Source: DASUTB01 sp036374835 (GTDB taxonomy: Bacteria; Actinomycetota; Actinomycetes; Jiangellales; Jiangellaceae). From it: DNA of 64,000 nt. A program made the translations under genes and the position numbers. Positions 43,495 through 51,874 of the stretch are shown here, piece by piece; the first letter of the stretch is position 1; every line of letters starts with the position of its first letter. The notes under the pieces are model-generated. The model had not been told where the DNA came from, made no database searches, and saw nothing but the letters and a program-made list of their open reading frames with translations. Location: NCBI GenBank assembly GCA_036374835.1, contig DASUTB010000035.1, positions 1 to 64,000 of the forward strand. Direction: 5' to 3'.

Positions 43495-43792
43495 TTTGGC
43501 ACGAACTCTCGTGCTTTACGTGGTCTACGGGCCGCGCATCGCATGTAATTCCCGAGCATCGGCTCCCACCGATCGTCCGCCGACCAGGGGTCGTCTCAGG
43601 GTCAGATCAGGGATGCGTCGGGGCTGAGCCCGGATTTCGGCAGCGCAATGCGACGTCACGATGGACTCGACCGTCCACTGGTCGCGTTCGGTGCGCTACC
43701 AGGCATGGGGACATCACACCATGGCTGCAGACCTGTTGTGGTGTCGCTACGCCTGCCGAACGTGATCGAACGACAGCGAGAGGAATCAAGCT
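43495..43792. other. Intergenic region between namZ and MMPL gene
   Basis: About 300 bases without a supportable gene. It begins with repeat-like sequence (CACGAACTCTCGTG hairpin, then TTTACGTGGTC) and should hold the promoter of the MMPL gene. Two open frames cross it without recognisable protein content. Confidence 0.5.
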
Positions 43793-45970
43793 GTGTTGAC
43801 CCGAGTCGCCCGGGCGAGCGTCCGCCATCGCCGCATCGTCGTGGTGGCCTGGCTGCTGGCCGTTGCCGCTCTCATCGGAATTGGGACGACGCTGGCGGGC
43901 GAAAGCCAAACCGACTTCTCCAACCCCGGCACCGAGAGCCAGCAAGCCGCCGACCTGCTGGCCGAGGCCGGCTACGCGTCCGATCCGCTGTCCACCGGCC
44001 AAGTTGTCATCGCCACCGATCCGGCGATCGACGGCGGCGTCCGCGATCCGCAGGTTCAGACCGTCGTCACCGACCTGATCGACCGGATCGAGGCCGAGCT
44101 TCCGGAATCCGGCGGAGTCGAGGGCCCTTACGCCGAGGACGCCTTCGGGCAGATCTCGCCGGACGGGACGGTCGCGTTCGCCGAACTCGACCTCGGCGGC
44201 GGGTCGGACGCCGAACTCGCCGAGCGGGCCGAAACCCTCCAGGAAATACGCGATGACTTCGACGCCCCCGGCGTGACGGTCGAGCTGGCCGGCGACCAGT
44301 TCCGCACCGAAGCACCTGGAGGCGCGGCCGAAGGTGTCGGCATGCTGCTCGCCCTCGTCATCATGCTGATCGCGTTCGGCTCGGTGATCGCCGCAGGACT
44401 GCCGCTCGTCATCGCCCTCCTCGGCGTCGGCGCGGGTGCGGCGCTGGTCATGCTCGCTGCCAACGTCGTTTCGATGCCGAGCTTCGCGATCTCGTTGACC
44501 GTCGTGCTCGGCATCGGTGTCGGCATCGACTACGCGCTGCTGATCGTCACCCGCTTCCGCGCCGGGCTGCAGGATGGACTGAGCGTCCCGGACGCCGTCG
44601 CGCATGCAATGAACACTGCCGGTCGCTCGGTGCTGTTCGCCGGCTGCACGGTGGCAATCGCGATCTCCGGAATGCTGCTGCTCGGCGGAGCGACCGGTGT
44701 ATCGATGGTGATCGCCGCCGGTGCCGGCGTCCTGATGGTCATGCTCGGAGCGCTGACCCTACTGCCCGCTCTCCTGGCGCTGATCGGCACGCGGATCGAC
44801 CGATTCGGGCTGCCGCACCGCAGGACGACCGCCGAACGGCCCGGTCTCGCGTACCGCTGGAGCCGCTTCATCCAGCACCGGCCGTGGCCGGCCGCCTTCG
44901 GCGCAGCACTCATCTTGCTGATGCTCGCCATCCCGGCGCTGGACATGCGGCTGGGTTTCTCCGATGCGGGCAACCTGCCCGAGTCGCAGACCACGAAACG
45001 TGCCTACGACCTTCTTGCCGAGGGCTACGGCGAGGGTGCCAACGGGCCGTTGCTGCTGGTCGCCAGCTCCCCGGACGATCCGGCACTCGAGGAGGTCGCC
45101 GCAGCCGTACAGGGCACGGCCGGAGTGACGGACGTCTCCCCGCCGCTGGCCGCCGGAGACGGCAGCGTCGCGGTGCTGCGCGTCACGCCGGAGACCGGGC
45201 CGCAGGACGAGGCGACCTACGACTTGGTGCACAGGCTCCGAGACGACGTCCTGCCCTCCGTGCTCGGCGACGCAGAACTGGAGGTGTACGTCACCGGTGC
45301 GACCGCGGCGGGAATCGACTTCGCCGACACGATCGCCGAACGGCTGCCGCTCCTGCTCGGTAGCGTATTGCTCGCCTCGTTCGTCCTGATCGGCCTGGTG
45401 TTCCGTAGTCTCGTCGTCCCGCTCAAGGCGATCATCGCGAACCTGCTCTCGCTCGGCGCGGCATTCGGTGTGATCGTCGCGGTCTTCCAGTGGGGCTGGG
45501 GCCTGTCGCTGATCGGCGTCGGAGGTACCGGCCCGATCGAGGCGTGGGTGCCGACGATGCTGTTCGCGGTGGCGTACGGCCTGTCCATGGACTACGAGGT
45601 GTTCCTGCTCTCGCGTATTCGCGAGGAGTTTCTGCGCACCGGCGACAACGCCCGCGCCGTGGCGGATGGCCTGGCCAAGACGGCCAAAGTGATCACGGCG
45701 GCGGCCGCCATCATGATCTGCGTGTTCAGCGGGTTCGTCCTGTTCGACGATCGCGGGCTCAAGACGATGGGGCTCGGCCTTGCCGCGGCTATCCTCGTCG
45801 ACGCCACCATCGTACGAATGGTCCTGATCCCGGCCGTCATGGAGATTTTGGGTAACCGGAACTGGTACTGGCCGCGAGCGCTACGGCGGGTGCCGAGCTT
45901 CGACGTCGAGCGTCCATCAGAGGTACGGGCCCCGGCACCGGCCGCCGCGCGCCAGCCCACCCACCCGTGA
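43793..45970 (+). CDS. MMPL/RND-family transporter
   Basis: A 725-residue inner-membrane transporter with about twelve membrane segments and two large extracytoplasmic loops. TM1 starts near RRIVVVAWLLAVAALIGIG. Family cores are VVLGIGVGIDYALLIVTRFR in the first half and FAVAYGLSMDYEVFLLSRIREE in the second, both bearing the Asp/Tyr proton-relay positions. In actinobacteria MMPL proteins move lipids, drugs or siderophores; the cargo is unknown. The GTG start has GAGAGGAA upstream. Its stop lies inside a long perfect inverted repeat. Confidence 0.93.
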   Translation: MLTRVARASVRHRRIVVVAWLLAVAALIGIGTTLAGESQTDFSNPGTESQQAADLLAEAGYASDPLSTGQVVIATDPAIDGGVRDPQVQTVVTDLIDRIEAELPESGGVEGPYAEDAFGQISPDGTVAFAELDLGGGSDAELAERAETLQEIRDDFDAPGVTVELAGDQFRTEAPGGAAEGVGMLLALVIMLIAFGSVIAAGLPLVIALLGVGAGAALVMLAANVVSMPSFAISLTVVLGIGVGIDYALLIVTRFRAGLQDGLSVPDAVAHAMNTAGRSVLFAGCTVAIAISGMLLLGGATGVSMVIAAGAGVLMVMLGALTLLPALLALIGTRIDRFGLPHRRTTAERPGLAYRWSRFIQHRPWPAAFGAALILLMLAIPALDMRLGFSDAGNLPESQTTKRAYDLLAEGYGEGANGPLLLVASSPDDPALEEVAAAVQGTAGVTDVSPPLAAGDGSVAVLRVTPETGPQDEATYDLVHRLRDDVLPSVLGDAELEVYVTGATAAGIDFADTIAERLPLLLGSVLLASFVLIGLVFRSLVVPLKAIIANLLSLGAAFGVIVAVFQWGWGLSLIGVGGTGPIEAWVPTMLFAVAYGLSMDYEVFLLSRIREEFLRTGDNARAVADGLAKTAKVITAAAAIMICVFSGFVLFDDRGLKTMGLGLAAAILVDATIVRMVLIPAVMEILGNRNWYWPRALRRVPSFDVERPSEVRAPAPAAARQPTHP

Positions 45971-46016
45971 TCATGTTCAATCGACCGTGGAGAATGCTGG
46001 TCGATTGAACATGATC
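45969..46016. terminator. 18-bp perfect inverted repeat between MMPL and vapC genes
   Basis: The arms GATCATGTTCAATCGACC (45969-45986) and its exact complement (45999-46016) are separated by 12 bases. The left arm starts within the MMPL stop codon and the right arm ends 5 bases before the vapC stop, so it can act as a terminator for both convergent genes. Confidence 0.8.
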
Positions 46017-46021
46017 GAGGG

Positions 46022-46402
46022 TTAGATCGGGACGACCTCCGTTGCGTAGCCACCTGCGTCCACCAAAGCACGAATCTCGTCGGCGTCCGAGCTGAAGAGC
46101 ACACCTACGCCGTGCCGTGCGACATACACGACGTGCGCGTCGACGACATCCGATGTTGCCGCTGACGCGCACAGCTCACCCACTGCCTTGGCGTCGCCGC
46201 TCGCGAAATCGACAATGACGCAACCCTTGAGCGCACGGGAAAGGTTCGGAGCCGGCCCACCACGCCACACCTGTGCCAGCACGGGTGCTGGGACGGAGGG
46301 CCGCGCACCCCGCCCGCGCATCTCGCGATGAATGCTCCACGCGTGCCGGTCATTGCGGCCAAGCGCGATGAGCATGCCGGCGTCATAGCAGTAGCCAGCC
46401 AT
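46022..46402 (-). CDS. vapC: VapC-type PIN-domain toxin
   Basis: A 126-residue PIN-domain ribonuclease, the toxin of a type II toxin-antitoxin pair. Acidic positions expected at the metal site are Asp7 (YDAGMLIAL), Asp85/Asp88 (TSDVVDAH) and Asp106/Asp108 (FSSDADEI). The second conserved acid, normally Glu in a V-L-A-E-V context, is Gln44 here (PAPVLAQVWRGG), so activity may be altered. The ATG at 46402 begins one base after the antitoxin stop, giving tight coupling; the longer frame to 46459 overlaps the antitoxin. Confidence 0.9.
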   Translation of the reverse strand: MAGYCYDAGMLIALGRNDRHAWSIHREMRGRGARPSVPAPVLAQVWRGGPAPNLSRALKGCVIVDFASGDAKAVGELCASAATSDVVDAHVVYVARHGVGVLFSSDADEIRALVDAGGYATEVVPI

Positions 46403-46403
46403 T

Positions 46404-46676
46404 TCATGCCGCCTTGCGTCGTCCGGCGCTCTTGGCTCGCGATCGTGCCAGCGCGGCATCGATCTCGGACTTCGCCTCCGCGAGTTCGTCCTCAGTAAGC
46501 ACGCCGTGTTCGGCCTCGTACTCGGCGATGCCCTCGTCCATGGCGCGTAGTCCGAGCTGATGCTCGACCGCGTCAGCGACCCAGGAGGAGACCGTCGTCC
46601 GCTCCGCGCGCGCCTCTCGCCGGAGATCCTCGTAGAGTTCCTCCGGGATCGACACCGTGAACTTCTTTACGGTCAT
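46404..46676 (-). CDS. vapB: VapB-type ribbon-helix-helix antitoxin
   Basis: A 90-residue antitoxin. The N-terminal ribbon-helix-helix (KKFTVSIPEELYEDLRREA, then TTVSSWVADAVE) binds DNA; the acidic middle (EAEHGVLTEDELAEAKSEID) and basic tail (RAKSAGRRKAA) should wrap the toxin. The ATG at 46676 is preferred because two copies of the direct repeat CGGTATGA overlap it, as in autoregulated operons; an in-frame start at 46715 is less likely. Confidence 0.88.
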   Translation of the reverse strand: MTVKKFTVSIPEELYEDLRREARAERTTVSSWVADAVEHQLGLRAMDEGIAEYEAEHGVLTEDELAEAKSEIDAALARSRAKSAGRRKAA

Positions 46677-46691
46677 ACCGTCATCATACCG
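46673..46691 (-). promoter_or_regulatory. Direct repeats at the vapB start, putative operator
   Basis: Two identical 8-mers CGGTATGA (minus strand) lie at 46684-46691 and 46673-46680, spaced 11 bp, one helical turn. The second covers the vapB start codon. Ribbon-helix-helix dimers commonly bind such paired sites, so this is a likely autoregulatory operator. Confidence 0.55.
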
Positions 46692-46836
46692 CGTCAGCTC
46701 TTCGACCGTGATCACGCTCGTGGCGGCGAGTGTGCCGCGATCACGCTCTTACGTCTGCGGATTATGGTCCGATGCGCGGACTGTACGGCCGATGCGCGGC
46801 CTACAGAGCAGGTAAGGCACGGAATTGCCGGCCAAA

Positions 46837-46847
46837 CATGGTCATTC
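46837..46847 (-). repeat. GAATGACCATG repeat head directly after the sigma factor stop
   Basis: On the minus strand the head starts on the base after the TGA of the principal sigma factor gene and continues TTTGGCCGGC. The rest of the gap up to vapB (46692-46836) contains two inverted CGTGATCACG-like fragments (CGTGATCACGC, GCGATCACGC) and no gene. Confidence 0.65.
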
Positions 46848-48398
46848 TCAGTCGAGGTAGTCGCGCAGGACCTGGGAGCGGGACGGGTGGCGCAGCTTCG
46901 ACATCGTCTTGGACTCTATCTGCCTTATCCGCTCGCGAGTCACGCCGTACACCTTGCCAATCTCGTCCAACGTCTTCGGTTGCCCATCGGTGAGGCCGAA
47001 CCGCATCGACACCACACCCGCCTCGCGCTCGGACAGCGTGTCCAGCACCGCATGCAACTGCTCCTGCAGGAGCGTGAACGACACCGCGTCGGACGGGACG
47101 ACCGCCTCGGAGTCCTCGATCAGGTCGCCGAACTCGGAGTCGCCATCCTCACCGAGCGGCGTGTGCAGCGAGATCGGCTCGCGGCCGTACTTCTGGACCT
47201 CGACGACCTTCTCCGGCGTCATGTCGAGCTCGGTCGCCAACTCCTCAGGCGTGGGCTCGCGGCCCAGGTCCTGCAGCATCTGACGCTGCACCCGGGCCAG
47301 CTTGTTGATGACCTCGACCATGTGCACGGGGATGCGGATCGTGCGTGCCTGGTCGGCCATCGCGCGGGTGATCGCCTGGCGGATCCACCACGTCGCGTAG
47401 GTCGAGAACTTGTAGCCCTTGGTGTAGTCGAACTTCTCCACCGCGCGGATAAGGCCGAGGTTGCCTTCCTGGATGAGGTCGAGGAACAGCATGCCGCGGC
47501 CGGTGTAGCGCTTGGCCAGCGAGACGACCAGCCGCAGGTTCGCCTCGAGCAGGTGGTTCTTGGCCCGGCGGCCGTCCTGGGCGATCCAGTTCAACTCGTT
47601 GCGCATCTTGGGCCCGAGCGAATCGACCTCGTGGGTGAGCTTCTCCTCGGCGAAGAGGCCGGCCTCGATCCGCTTGGCCAGCTCAACCTCCTGCTCGGCG
47701 TTCAACAGCGGAACCTTGCCGATCTGCTTGAGGTAGTCCTTGACCGGGTCCGCGGTGGCGCCGGCGACGACCACCTGCTGCTCGGGCTCGTCGCTGTCAT
47801 CGTCCTCGGAGTACACGAACGCCTCGGCCTCGGCTTCGGCTCCGGCGGCCTCCTCCTCGGCCAGCTCGGCGGAATCAGGCTCGAGGTCGTCGAGCTTCTT
47901 GAGCTGTTCCGCATCGGCGACCGGCGCCAGCGCTCCCGGCGTCAGATCGCCGGCCTCCTCCAGCTCGGCGACCGGATCGATGATCGGTTCGGCCGAAAGA
48001 TCCTCCGGCGAGTCGGGCTCCACAGGTGCCTTGACCTCAGACCTACTGGCCTTCGCAGCCGTCTTCGACTTGCTGGTTGTCTTCTTGCTCGTGGACGTGG
48101 CTGCCGGCACGTTCGTCTCCTTGATGGCGCTAGTGGCTGACTTCCCAGCCGCCGTCTGGGTGGTTGCCTTACGGCCCGCCTCGCCGGCTGGCTTGGCGGA
48201 GCTGGCCTTCTTACTGACCTTGGCGGGCGCCGTGGCCCTGGTCCTTGTTGTAGCCCTGGTTTTGCTGGACTTACTCACAACGGTCGACGCAGCGCCCGAG
48301 CGACCGCTAGCCCGCGTACCGGCGGATTGCTTCCGGTCCTTGGCATGCTTAGCGCGCGACGAACTCGGCGACACAAACGACCTTTCGACTGTGGGCAT
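46848..48398 (-). CDS. sigA: Principal RNA polymerase sigma factor (SigA/RpoD/HrdB)
   Basis: A 516-residue sigma-70. The first 215 residues are a Lys/Ala/Ser/Thr-rich basic part followed by an acidic part, as in actinobacterial SigA/HrdB. Region 1.2 starts at DPVKDYLKQIG, region 2 contains NLRLVVSLAKRYTGRG and DLIQEGNLGL, region 2.3-2.4 is YKFSTYATWWIRQAITRA, and region 4.2 is TLDEIGKVYGVTRERIRQIE followed by SKLRHPSRS. All core residues for -10 and -35 recognition are present, so this should be the housekeeping sigma factor. Upstream, a 7-bp inverted repeat ACTCATG-N5-CATGAGT lies at 48451-48469 within the 174-base promoter region. Confidence 0.96.
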   Translation of the reverse strand: MPTVERSFVSPSSSRAKHAKDRKQSAGTRASGRSGAASTVVSKSSKTRATTRTRATAPAKVSKKASSAKPAGEAGRKATTQTAAGKSATSAIKETNVPAATSTSKKTTSKSKTAAKASRSEVKAPVEPDSPEDLSAEPIIDPVAELEEAGDLTPGALAPVADAEQLKKLDDLEPDSAELAEEEAAGAEAEAEAFVYSEDDDSDEPEQQVVVAGATADPVKDYLKQIGKVPLLNAEQEVELAKRIEAGLFAEEKLTHEVDSLGPKMRNELNWIAQDGRRAKNHLLEANLRLVVSLAKRYTGRGMLFLDLIQEGNLGLIRAVEKFDYTKGYKFSTYATWWIRQAITRAMADQARTIRIPVHMVEVINKLARVQRQMLQDLGREPTPEELATELDMTPEKVVEVQKYGREPISLHTPLGEDGDSEFGDLIEDSEAVVPSDAVSFTLLQEQLHAVLDTLSEREAGVVSMRFGLTDGQPKTLDEIGKVYGVTRERIRQIESKTMSKLRHPSRSQVLRDYLD

Positions 48399-48572
48399 GA
48401 TGAGCCGACTGCGGTGACCACCGCAATAAGTAGCACATCACCACGCAACGACTCATGCTTCCCATGAGTTTCGCAGACTACGTACACGTCAAGGGTAACC
48501 CGAGATACCCTGCCTTGCCGCGTTGCCGGAACCCGGCATGCCTGGCATCACCCGCGGCACACCCGACGCCGG

Positions 48573-49178
48573 CTAACCGCCGCCGCCCTTCGCCGCCTTC
48601 GCCGCCGCTTTCACCTGCTGCTTGTGCTCACGTACCTTCTGCAGGCTGTCGTCGTCTGTGATGTCAGCCACAGAGCGGAACGCATCATTTTGCCCGTATT
48701 CGCCGGTCGCTTCCTGCCAGCCCTCCGGGCGAACGCCGAACTGCTTCGCCAGCAACGCCGCGAAGATCTGCGCCTTGGCTTTGCCGAAGCCGGGTAGCGC
48801 CTGAAGTCGCTTGACGAACTCGGCACCGGTCGACACGTCGGACCACACCGCAGCGGCGTCTCCGTCGTGCGATTCGACGATGGCCGCGCACAGTTTCTGT
48901 GTTCGCGCCGCCATCGAACCGGGGAACCGGTGCAGCGCCGGCGGCGTCGCGAAGATCTCCGCAAGCGCCTCGGGATCGTACGACGCGATGGCGGTGGCAT
49001 CGAGCCGCTCGGTGCCGAGACGTTCGGCCAGCCGGTACGGTGCGACGAAGGCGCGCTCCATCGGAACCTGCTGGTCCAGCAGCATGCCGATCAGCAACGC
49101 GAGCGGGTCCGACGCGAGTAGCTCGTCGGCCGGTTGTTCGGTCGCTAGATACAGCCGCGGCGTAGCGCCTCCACTCAT
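48573..49178 (-). CDS. HhH-GPD-type base-excision repair protein
   Basis: A 201-residue protein of the HhH-GPD glycosylase superfamily found in actinobacteria. The early helix ALLIGMLLDQQVPMERAF is typical of the family, and the helix-hairpin-helix is LQALPGFGKAKAQIFAALL near 127-146. The catalytic Lys or Asp of classical EndoIII/AlkA enzymes cannot be identified with certainty, so base specificity and even glycosylase activity are unproven. The C-terminus is Lys/Ala-rich. It follows the universal stress protein gene by 12 bases and is probably co-transcribed. Confidence 0.85.
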   Translation of the reverse strand: MSGGATPRLYLATEQPADELLASDPLALLIGMLLDQQVPMERAFVAPYRLAERLGTERLDATAIASYDPEALAEIFATPPALHRFPGSMAARTQKLCAAIVESHDGDAAAVWSDVSTGAEFVKRLQALPGFGKAKAQIFAALLAKQFGVRPEGWQEATGEYGQNDAFRSVADITDDDSLQKVREHKQQVKAAAKAAKGGGG

Positions 49179-49190
49179 CGACGTACCCCT

Positions 49191-49601
49191 CTAGTCAGTT
49201 TCGTCCCCCTTGACGCACAGTACCGGGCAGGGTGCATCGAGCAGGATCCGCTGCGCGTTGCTACCCAGAATCAGTTTGCCGACCGGGCTCCGGCGCCGTA
49301 GCCCGATCACGATCAAGTCCGCGGCGTTCTCTCCGGCAACGGCGATCAGGTCCTCGGCCACGTCGGCACCGCGGACGAGCTGACGCACCTCTGCGTCCAC
49401 ACCTGCCTCGGCCAACTGCGAACGCACCTCGTCGAGCTCAATTTCCGCTTCGGCCGCATCCTCGTGATCGAAGTCGCGTCCACCGCGCGCGGAGTTGACG
49501 ACAACGAGGCGCGCCCCGCGCAACCGCGCCTCCTCGACCGCTCTGTGCAGCGCAGCACGGCCCTCAGGTTTGGGTACGTAGCCGACCACGATCGTCGTCA
49601 T
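49191..49601 (-). CDS. Universal stress protein (UspA family)
   Basis: A 136-residue single-domain Usp. It starts TTIVVGYVPKPEGRAAL and ends with the nucleotide-binding signature GLRRRSPVGKLILGSNAQ followed by CPVLCVKG, the G-2x-G-9x-G-S pattern of ATP-binding Usp proteins. It likely works as a stress-responsive ATP-binding regulator. The ATG at 49601 has GGAGAAGAG upstream; the longer frame to 49784 overlaps the promoter region of the divergent polymerase IV gene and lacks domain sequence. Confidence 0.92.
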   Translation of the reverse strand: MTTIVVGYVPKPEGRAALHRAVEEARLRGARLVVVNSARGGRDFDHEDAAEAEIELDEVRSQLAEAGVDAEVRQLVRGADVAEDLIAVAGENAADLIVIGLRRRSPVGKLILGSNAQRILLDAPCPVLCVKGDETD

Positions 49602-49745
49602 CTGCTCTTCTCCTACCGGCCGATCCACAACTGCCAGCGCAGCGAACCTTACCCGGTCGCACCGGAGTTCGGTTGGACGCCCCGCTCGTAACGAAGGACA
49701 TCCACCGTCCCCGGAATGTCCGGGCGCAACGGGAGAATACTGCAC

Positions 49746-51059
49746 GTGAACGCGTCGCCGCGGCCCGAGCCGAGCATCCTGCATCTCGATCTCGATGCCT
49801 TCTTCGCCGCCGTCGAGCAGCGCGACAAGCCCTCGTTACGCGGCAAACCGGTCGTCGTCGGTGGGCTCGGCCCGCGCGGCGTGGTGTCGACGGCGTCGTA
49901 CGAGGCACGCCGGTTCGGCGTCGGGTCGGCGATGCCGATGGCACAGGCCCGGGCCCGCTGCCCGAACGCGGCGTTCCTCGCCGGTCGGTTCGATGTCTAC
50001 CGCCGGACGAGCGACGTCGTGATGGCCGCGGTGACCGAACTCTCGCCGCTGGTCGAGCCGCTCTCGCTGGATGAGGCGTTCGCCGACCTCAGAGCAGGGG
50101 GGCACCGCGACCTCTCGCCGGCCGCGGTGCGCCGTATCGGTACCGAACTCCGGGCCACGATCGCCGAGCGCACCGGATTGACCGCCAGCGTCGGTGCCGC
50201 CACGTCCAAACTGCTCGCCAAGATCGCGTCCGAGCAGGCAAAGCCGGACGGGCTCGTCGTCGTCGAGCCCGGAACCGAACGTGACGTCCTGCGGCCCCTC
50301 CCGGTGCGGGCACTGCTCGGCGTGGGCCCGGCCACCGCTGATCGACTCGCCCGGATGGGTGTTCGGACCGTGGGTGAGCTGGCCGCGGTCACCGAGGCCG
50401 AGCTCGTCGACGTTCTCGGCGAGGCGCACGGCGGCTCACTCCACCGCCTTGCGAACGGGCAGGACGACCGTCCGGTCGAGGCCGAACGCGAGTCCAAGTC
50501 GGTCAGCATCGAGGACACCTTCGACCACGACCTCACCGACCCGGTGTTGCTTCGTGCGACCGCCACCCGAATGGCCGGGTCGGTCGCCGCGCGGCTCGCC
50601 AAGGCCGGGCTTTCCGGGCGCACGGTCACACTCAAGGCGCGCACGCACGACTTCGCCACCCACACCCGCTCGGCCACTCTCCCCGGCCCCACCGACGACG
50701 TCCGGACGATCACCCGCCTGGCGACCGCGCTGCTCGATGAGATCGACGTGACCGGTGGCATCCGGCTGCTGGGCGTCGGCGTATCCGGCCTCGCCGACTG
50801 GGTGCAGGAAGACCTGTTCGCCGCCGGCGAGGACGACGACGGCCACGACAGCCCGGACGAGCCGACAACGCCCGATCCACTCCGCGGTCCTCCGCGGTGG
50901 ATCCCGGGCATGGACGTCGTCCACGATGAACACGGCGCCGGCTGGGTGTGGGGCAGCGGGCTCGGGCGGGTCACCGTCCGGTTCGAGACGGCGACCACTC
51001 TCCCGGGACCGGTCCGCACCTTTCCCGCGGACGACCCATCGCTCCACCCTGCGGAATGA
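49746..51059 (+). CDS. dinB: DNA polymerase IV (DinB, Y-family)
   Basis: About 437 residues. The palm carries the catalytic acids in HLDLDAFFAAVEQ and SLDEAFADL; the little-finger region runs to about 350. After a low-complexity Asp/Pro linker, a C-terminal module of about 50 residues (MDVVHDEHGAGWVWG, RVTVRFET) resembles a small tudor-like domain also found at UvrD C-termini. It performs error-prone translesion synthesis. The GTG at 49746 with GGGAGA upstream is preferred; an ATG at 49716 is in frame. No LexA box is seen upstream, so SOS control is not supported here. The TGA lies within a GAATGACCACG repeat head and the protein ends HPAE. Confidence 0.93.
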   Translation: MNASPRPEPSILHLDLDAFFAAVEQRDKPSLRGKPVVVGGLGPRGVVSTASYEARRFGVGSAMPMAQARARCPNAAFLAGRFDVYRRTSDVVMAAVTELSPLVEPLSLDEAFADLRAGGHRDLSPAAVRRIGTELRATIAERTGLTASVGAATSKLLAKIASEQAKPDGLVVVEPGTERDVLRPLPVRALLGVGPATADRLARMGVRTVGELAAVTEAELVDVLGEAHGGSLHRLANGQDDRPVEAERESKSVSIEDTFDHDLTDPVLLRATATRMAGSVAARLAKAGLSGRTVTLKARTHDFATHTRSATLPGPTDDVRTITRLATALLDEIDVTGGIRLLGVGVSGLADWVQEDLFAAGEDDDGHDSPDEPTTPDPLRGPPRWIPGMDVVHDEHGAGWVWGSGLGRVTVRFETATTLPGPVRTFPADDPSLHPAE

Positions 51060-51141
51060 CCACGTATGGCAGGTATTCACCCGCCGTGGCCGCTTTGCGG
51101 ACGTGGTGTGGCCTGGAAATACCGGCCTTACGTGATCATTC
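51054..51141. repeat. Paired inverted repeat heads after dinB
   Basis: GAATGACCACG at 51054-51064 contains the dinB stop, and an inverted head CGTGATCATTC closes the element at 51131-51141. The 66 bases between contain GC-rich sequence with no gene. The right-hand head lies 12 bases before the putative regulator site of the mprA-like gene. Confidence 0.65.
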
Positions 51142-51152
51142 AGGTCGAGATC

Positions 51153-51168
51153 TTCAGGCGATTCTCAG
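51153..51168 (+). promoter_or_regulatory. Direct repeat upstream of mprA-like gene
   Basis: TTCAG (51153) and CTCAG (51164) are spaced 11 bp start to start, the spacing expected for tandem OmpR/PhoB-family binding. A matching pair lies upstream of the pepD-like gene. It is a candidate autoregulatory site for the MprA-like regulator. Confidence 0.4.
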
Positions 51169-51190
51169 CGACGCCCGGCACACTGGATAG

Positions 51191-51874
51191 GTGCGAATCC
51201 TCGTTGTCGACGACGACCATGCGGTGCGCGAGTCCCTACGGCGCTCGCTGCGGTTCAACGGCTACGACGTGGACGTGGCCGTCGACGGTGAAGATGCCCT
51301 GGCGAAGGTCGCCGATTCGACGCCGGACGCCGTCGTGCTCGACGTCATGATGCCGAACATGGACGGGCTGGCGACCTGTCGGGCACTGCGATCGGCCGGC
51401 CACGACGTCCCCATCCTGATGCTCACCGCGCGGGACGAGGTATCCGACCGGGTCGCCGGGCTCGACGCGGGCGCGGACGACTACCTGCCCAAGCCGTTCG
51501 CGCTCGAGGAACTACTCGCTCGCGTGCGGGCGCTGCTGCGCCGTTCGACGCCGTCCGGTTCGGATGCGAACGTGCTGCAACTGGCCGACCTGACGCTCGA
51601 CCCCGTCACCCGAGACGTCAAGCGCGGCGATCGCCGCCTGCGGCTGACCCGGACCGAGTTCTCCCTGCTCGAACTGCTGTTGCGGCACCCACGGCAGGTG
51701 CTCAGCCGCGAGACTATCCTCGAAGAGGTATGGGGCTACGACTTCCCGACGACCGCGAACTCGCTCGAAGTATATGTCGGCTACATCCGCCGCAAGACCG
51801 AGGAGGGTGACGAGCCGCGGCTGATCCACACCGTTCGCGGCGTCGGATACGTCGCCCGGGAGACGCCGCCGTGA
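51191..51874 (+). CDS. mprA: Response regulator, MprA-like
   Basis: A 227-residue OmpR/PhoB-family regulator. The receiver starts RILVVDDDHAVRESL, with phospho-acceptor Asp51 in VVLDVMMPN and Lys in YLPKPFALEE. The winged helix includes LTRTEFSLLELLLRHPRQVLSRE and HTVRGVGYVAR. Order and orientation with the kinase and PepD-like protease match the mycobacterial mprA-mprB-pepD locus, where the system responds to envelope stress and activates pepD and sigE. The GTG start overlaps nothing upstream; the kinase gene overlaps its end by 4 bases. Confidence 0.92.
   Translation: MRILVVDDDHAVRESLRRSLRFNGYDVDVAVDGEDALAKVADSTPDAVVLDVMMPNMDGLATCRALRSAGHDVPILMLTARDEVSDRVAGLDAGADDYLPKPFALEELLARVRALLRRSTPSGSDANVLQLADLTLDPVTRDVKRGDRRLRLTRTEFSLLELLLRHPRQVLSRETILEEVWGYDFPTTANSLEVYVGYIRRKTEEGDEPRLIHTVRGVGYVARETPP

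Noticed and set aside
49602..49745. SOS control of DNA polymerase IV
   Set aside because: No TCGAAC-N4-GTTCGA-like site lies upstream of the gene; the only such box is at 191-206.
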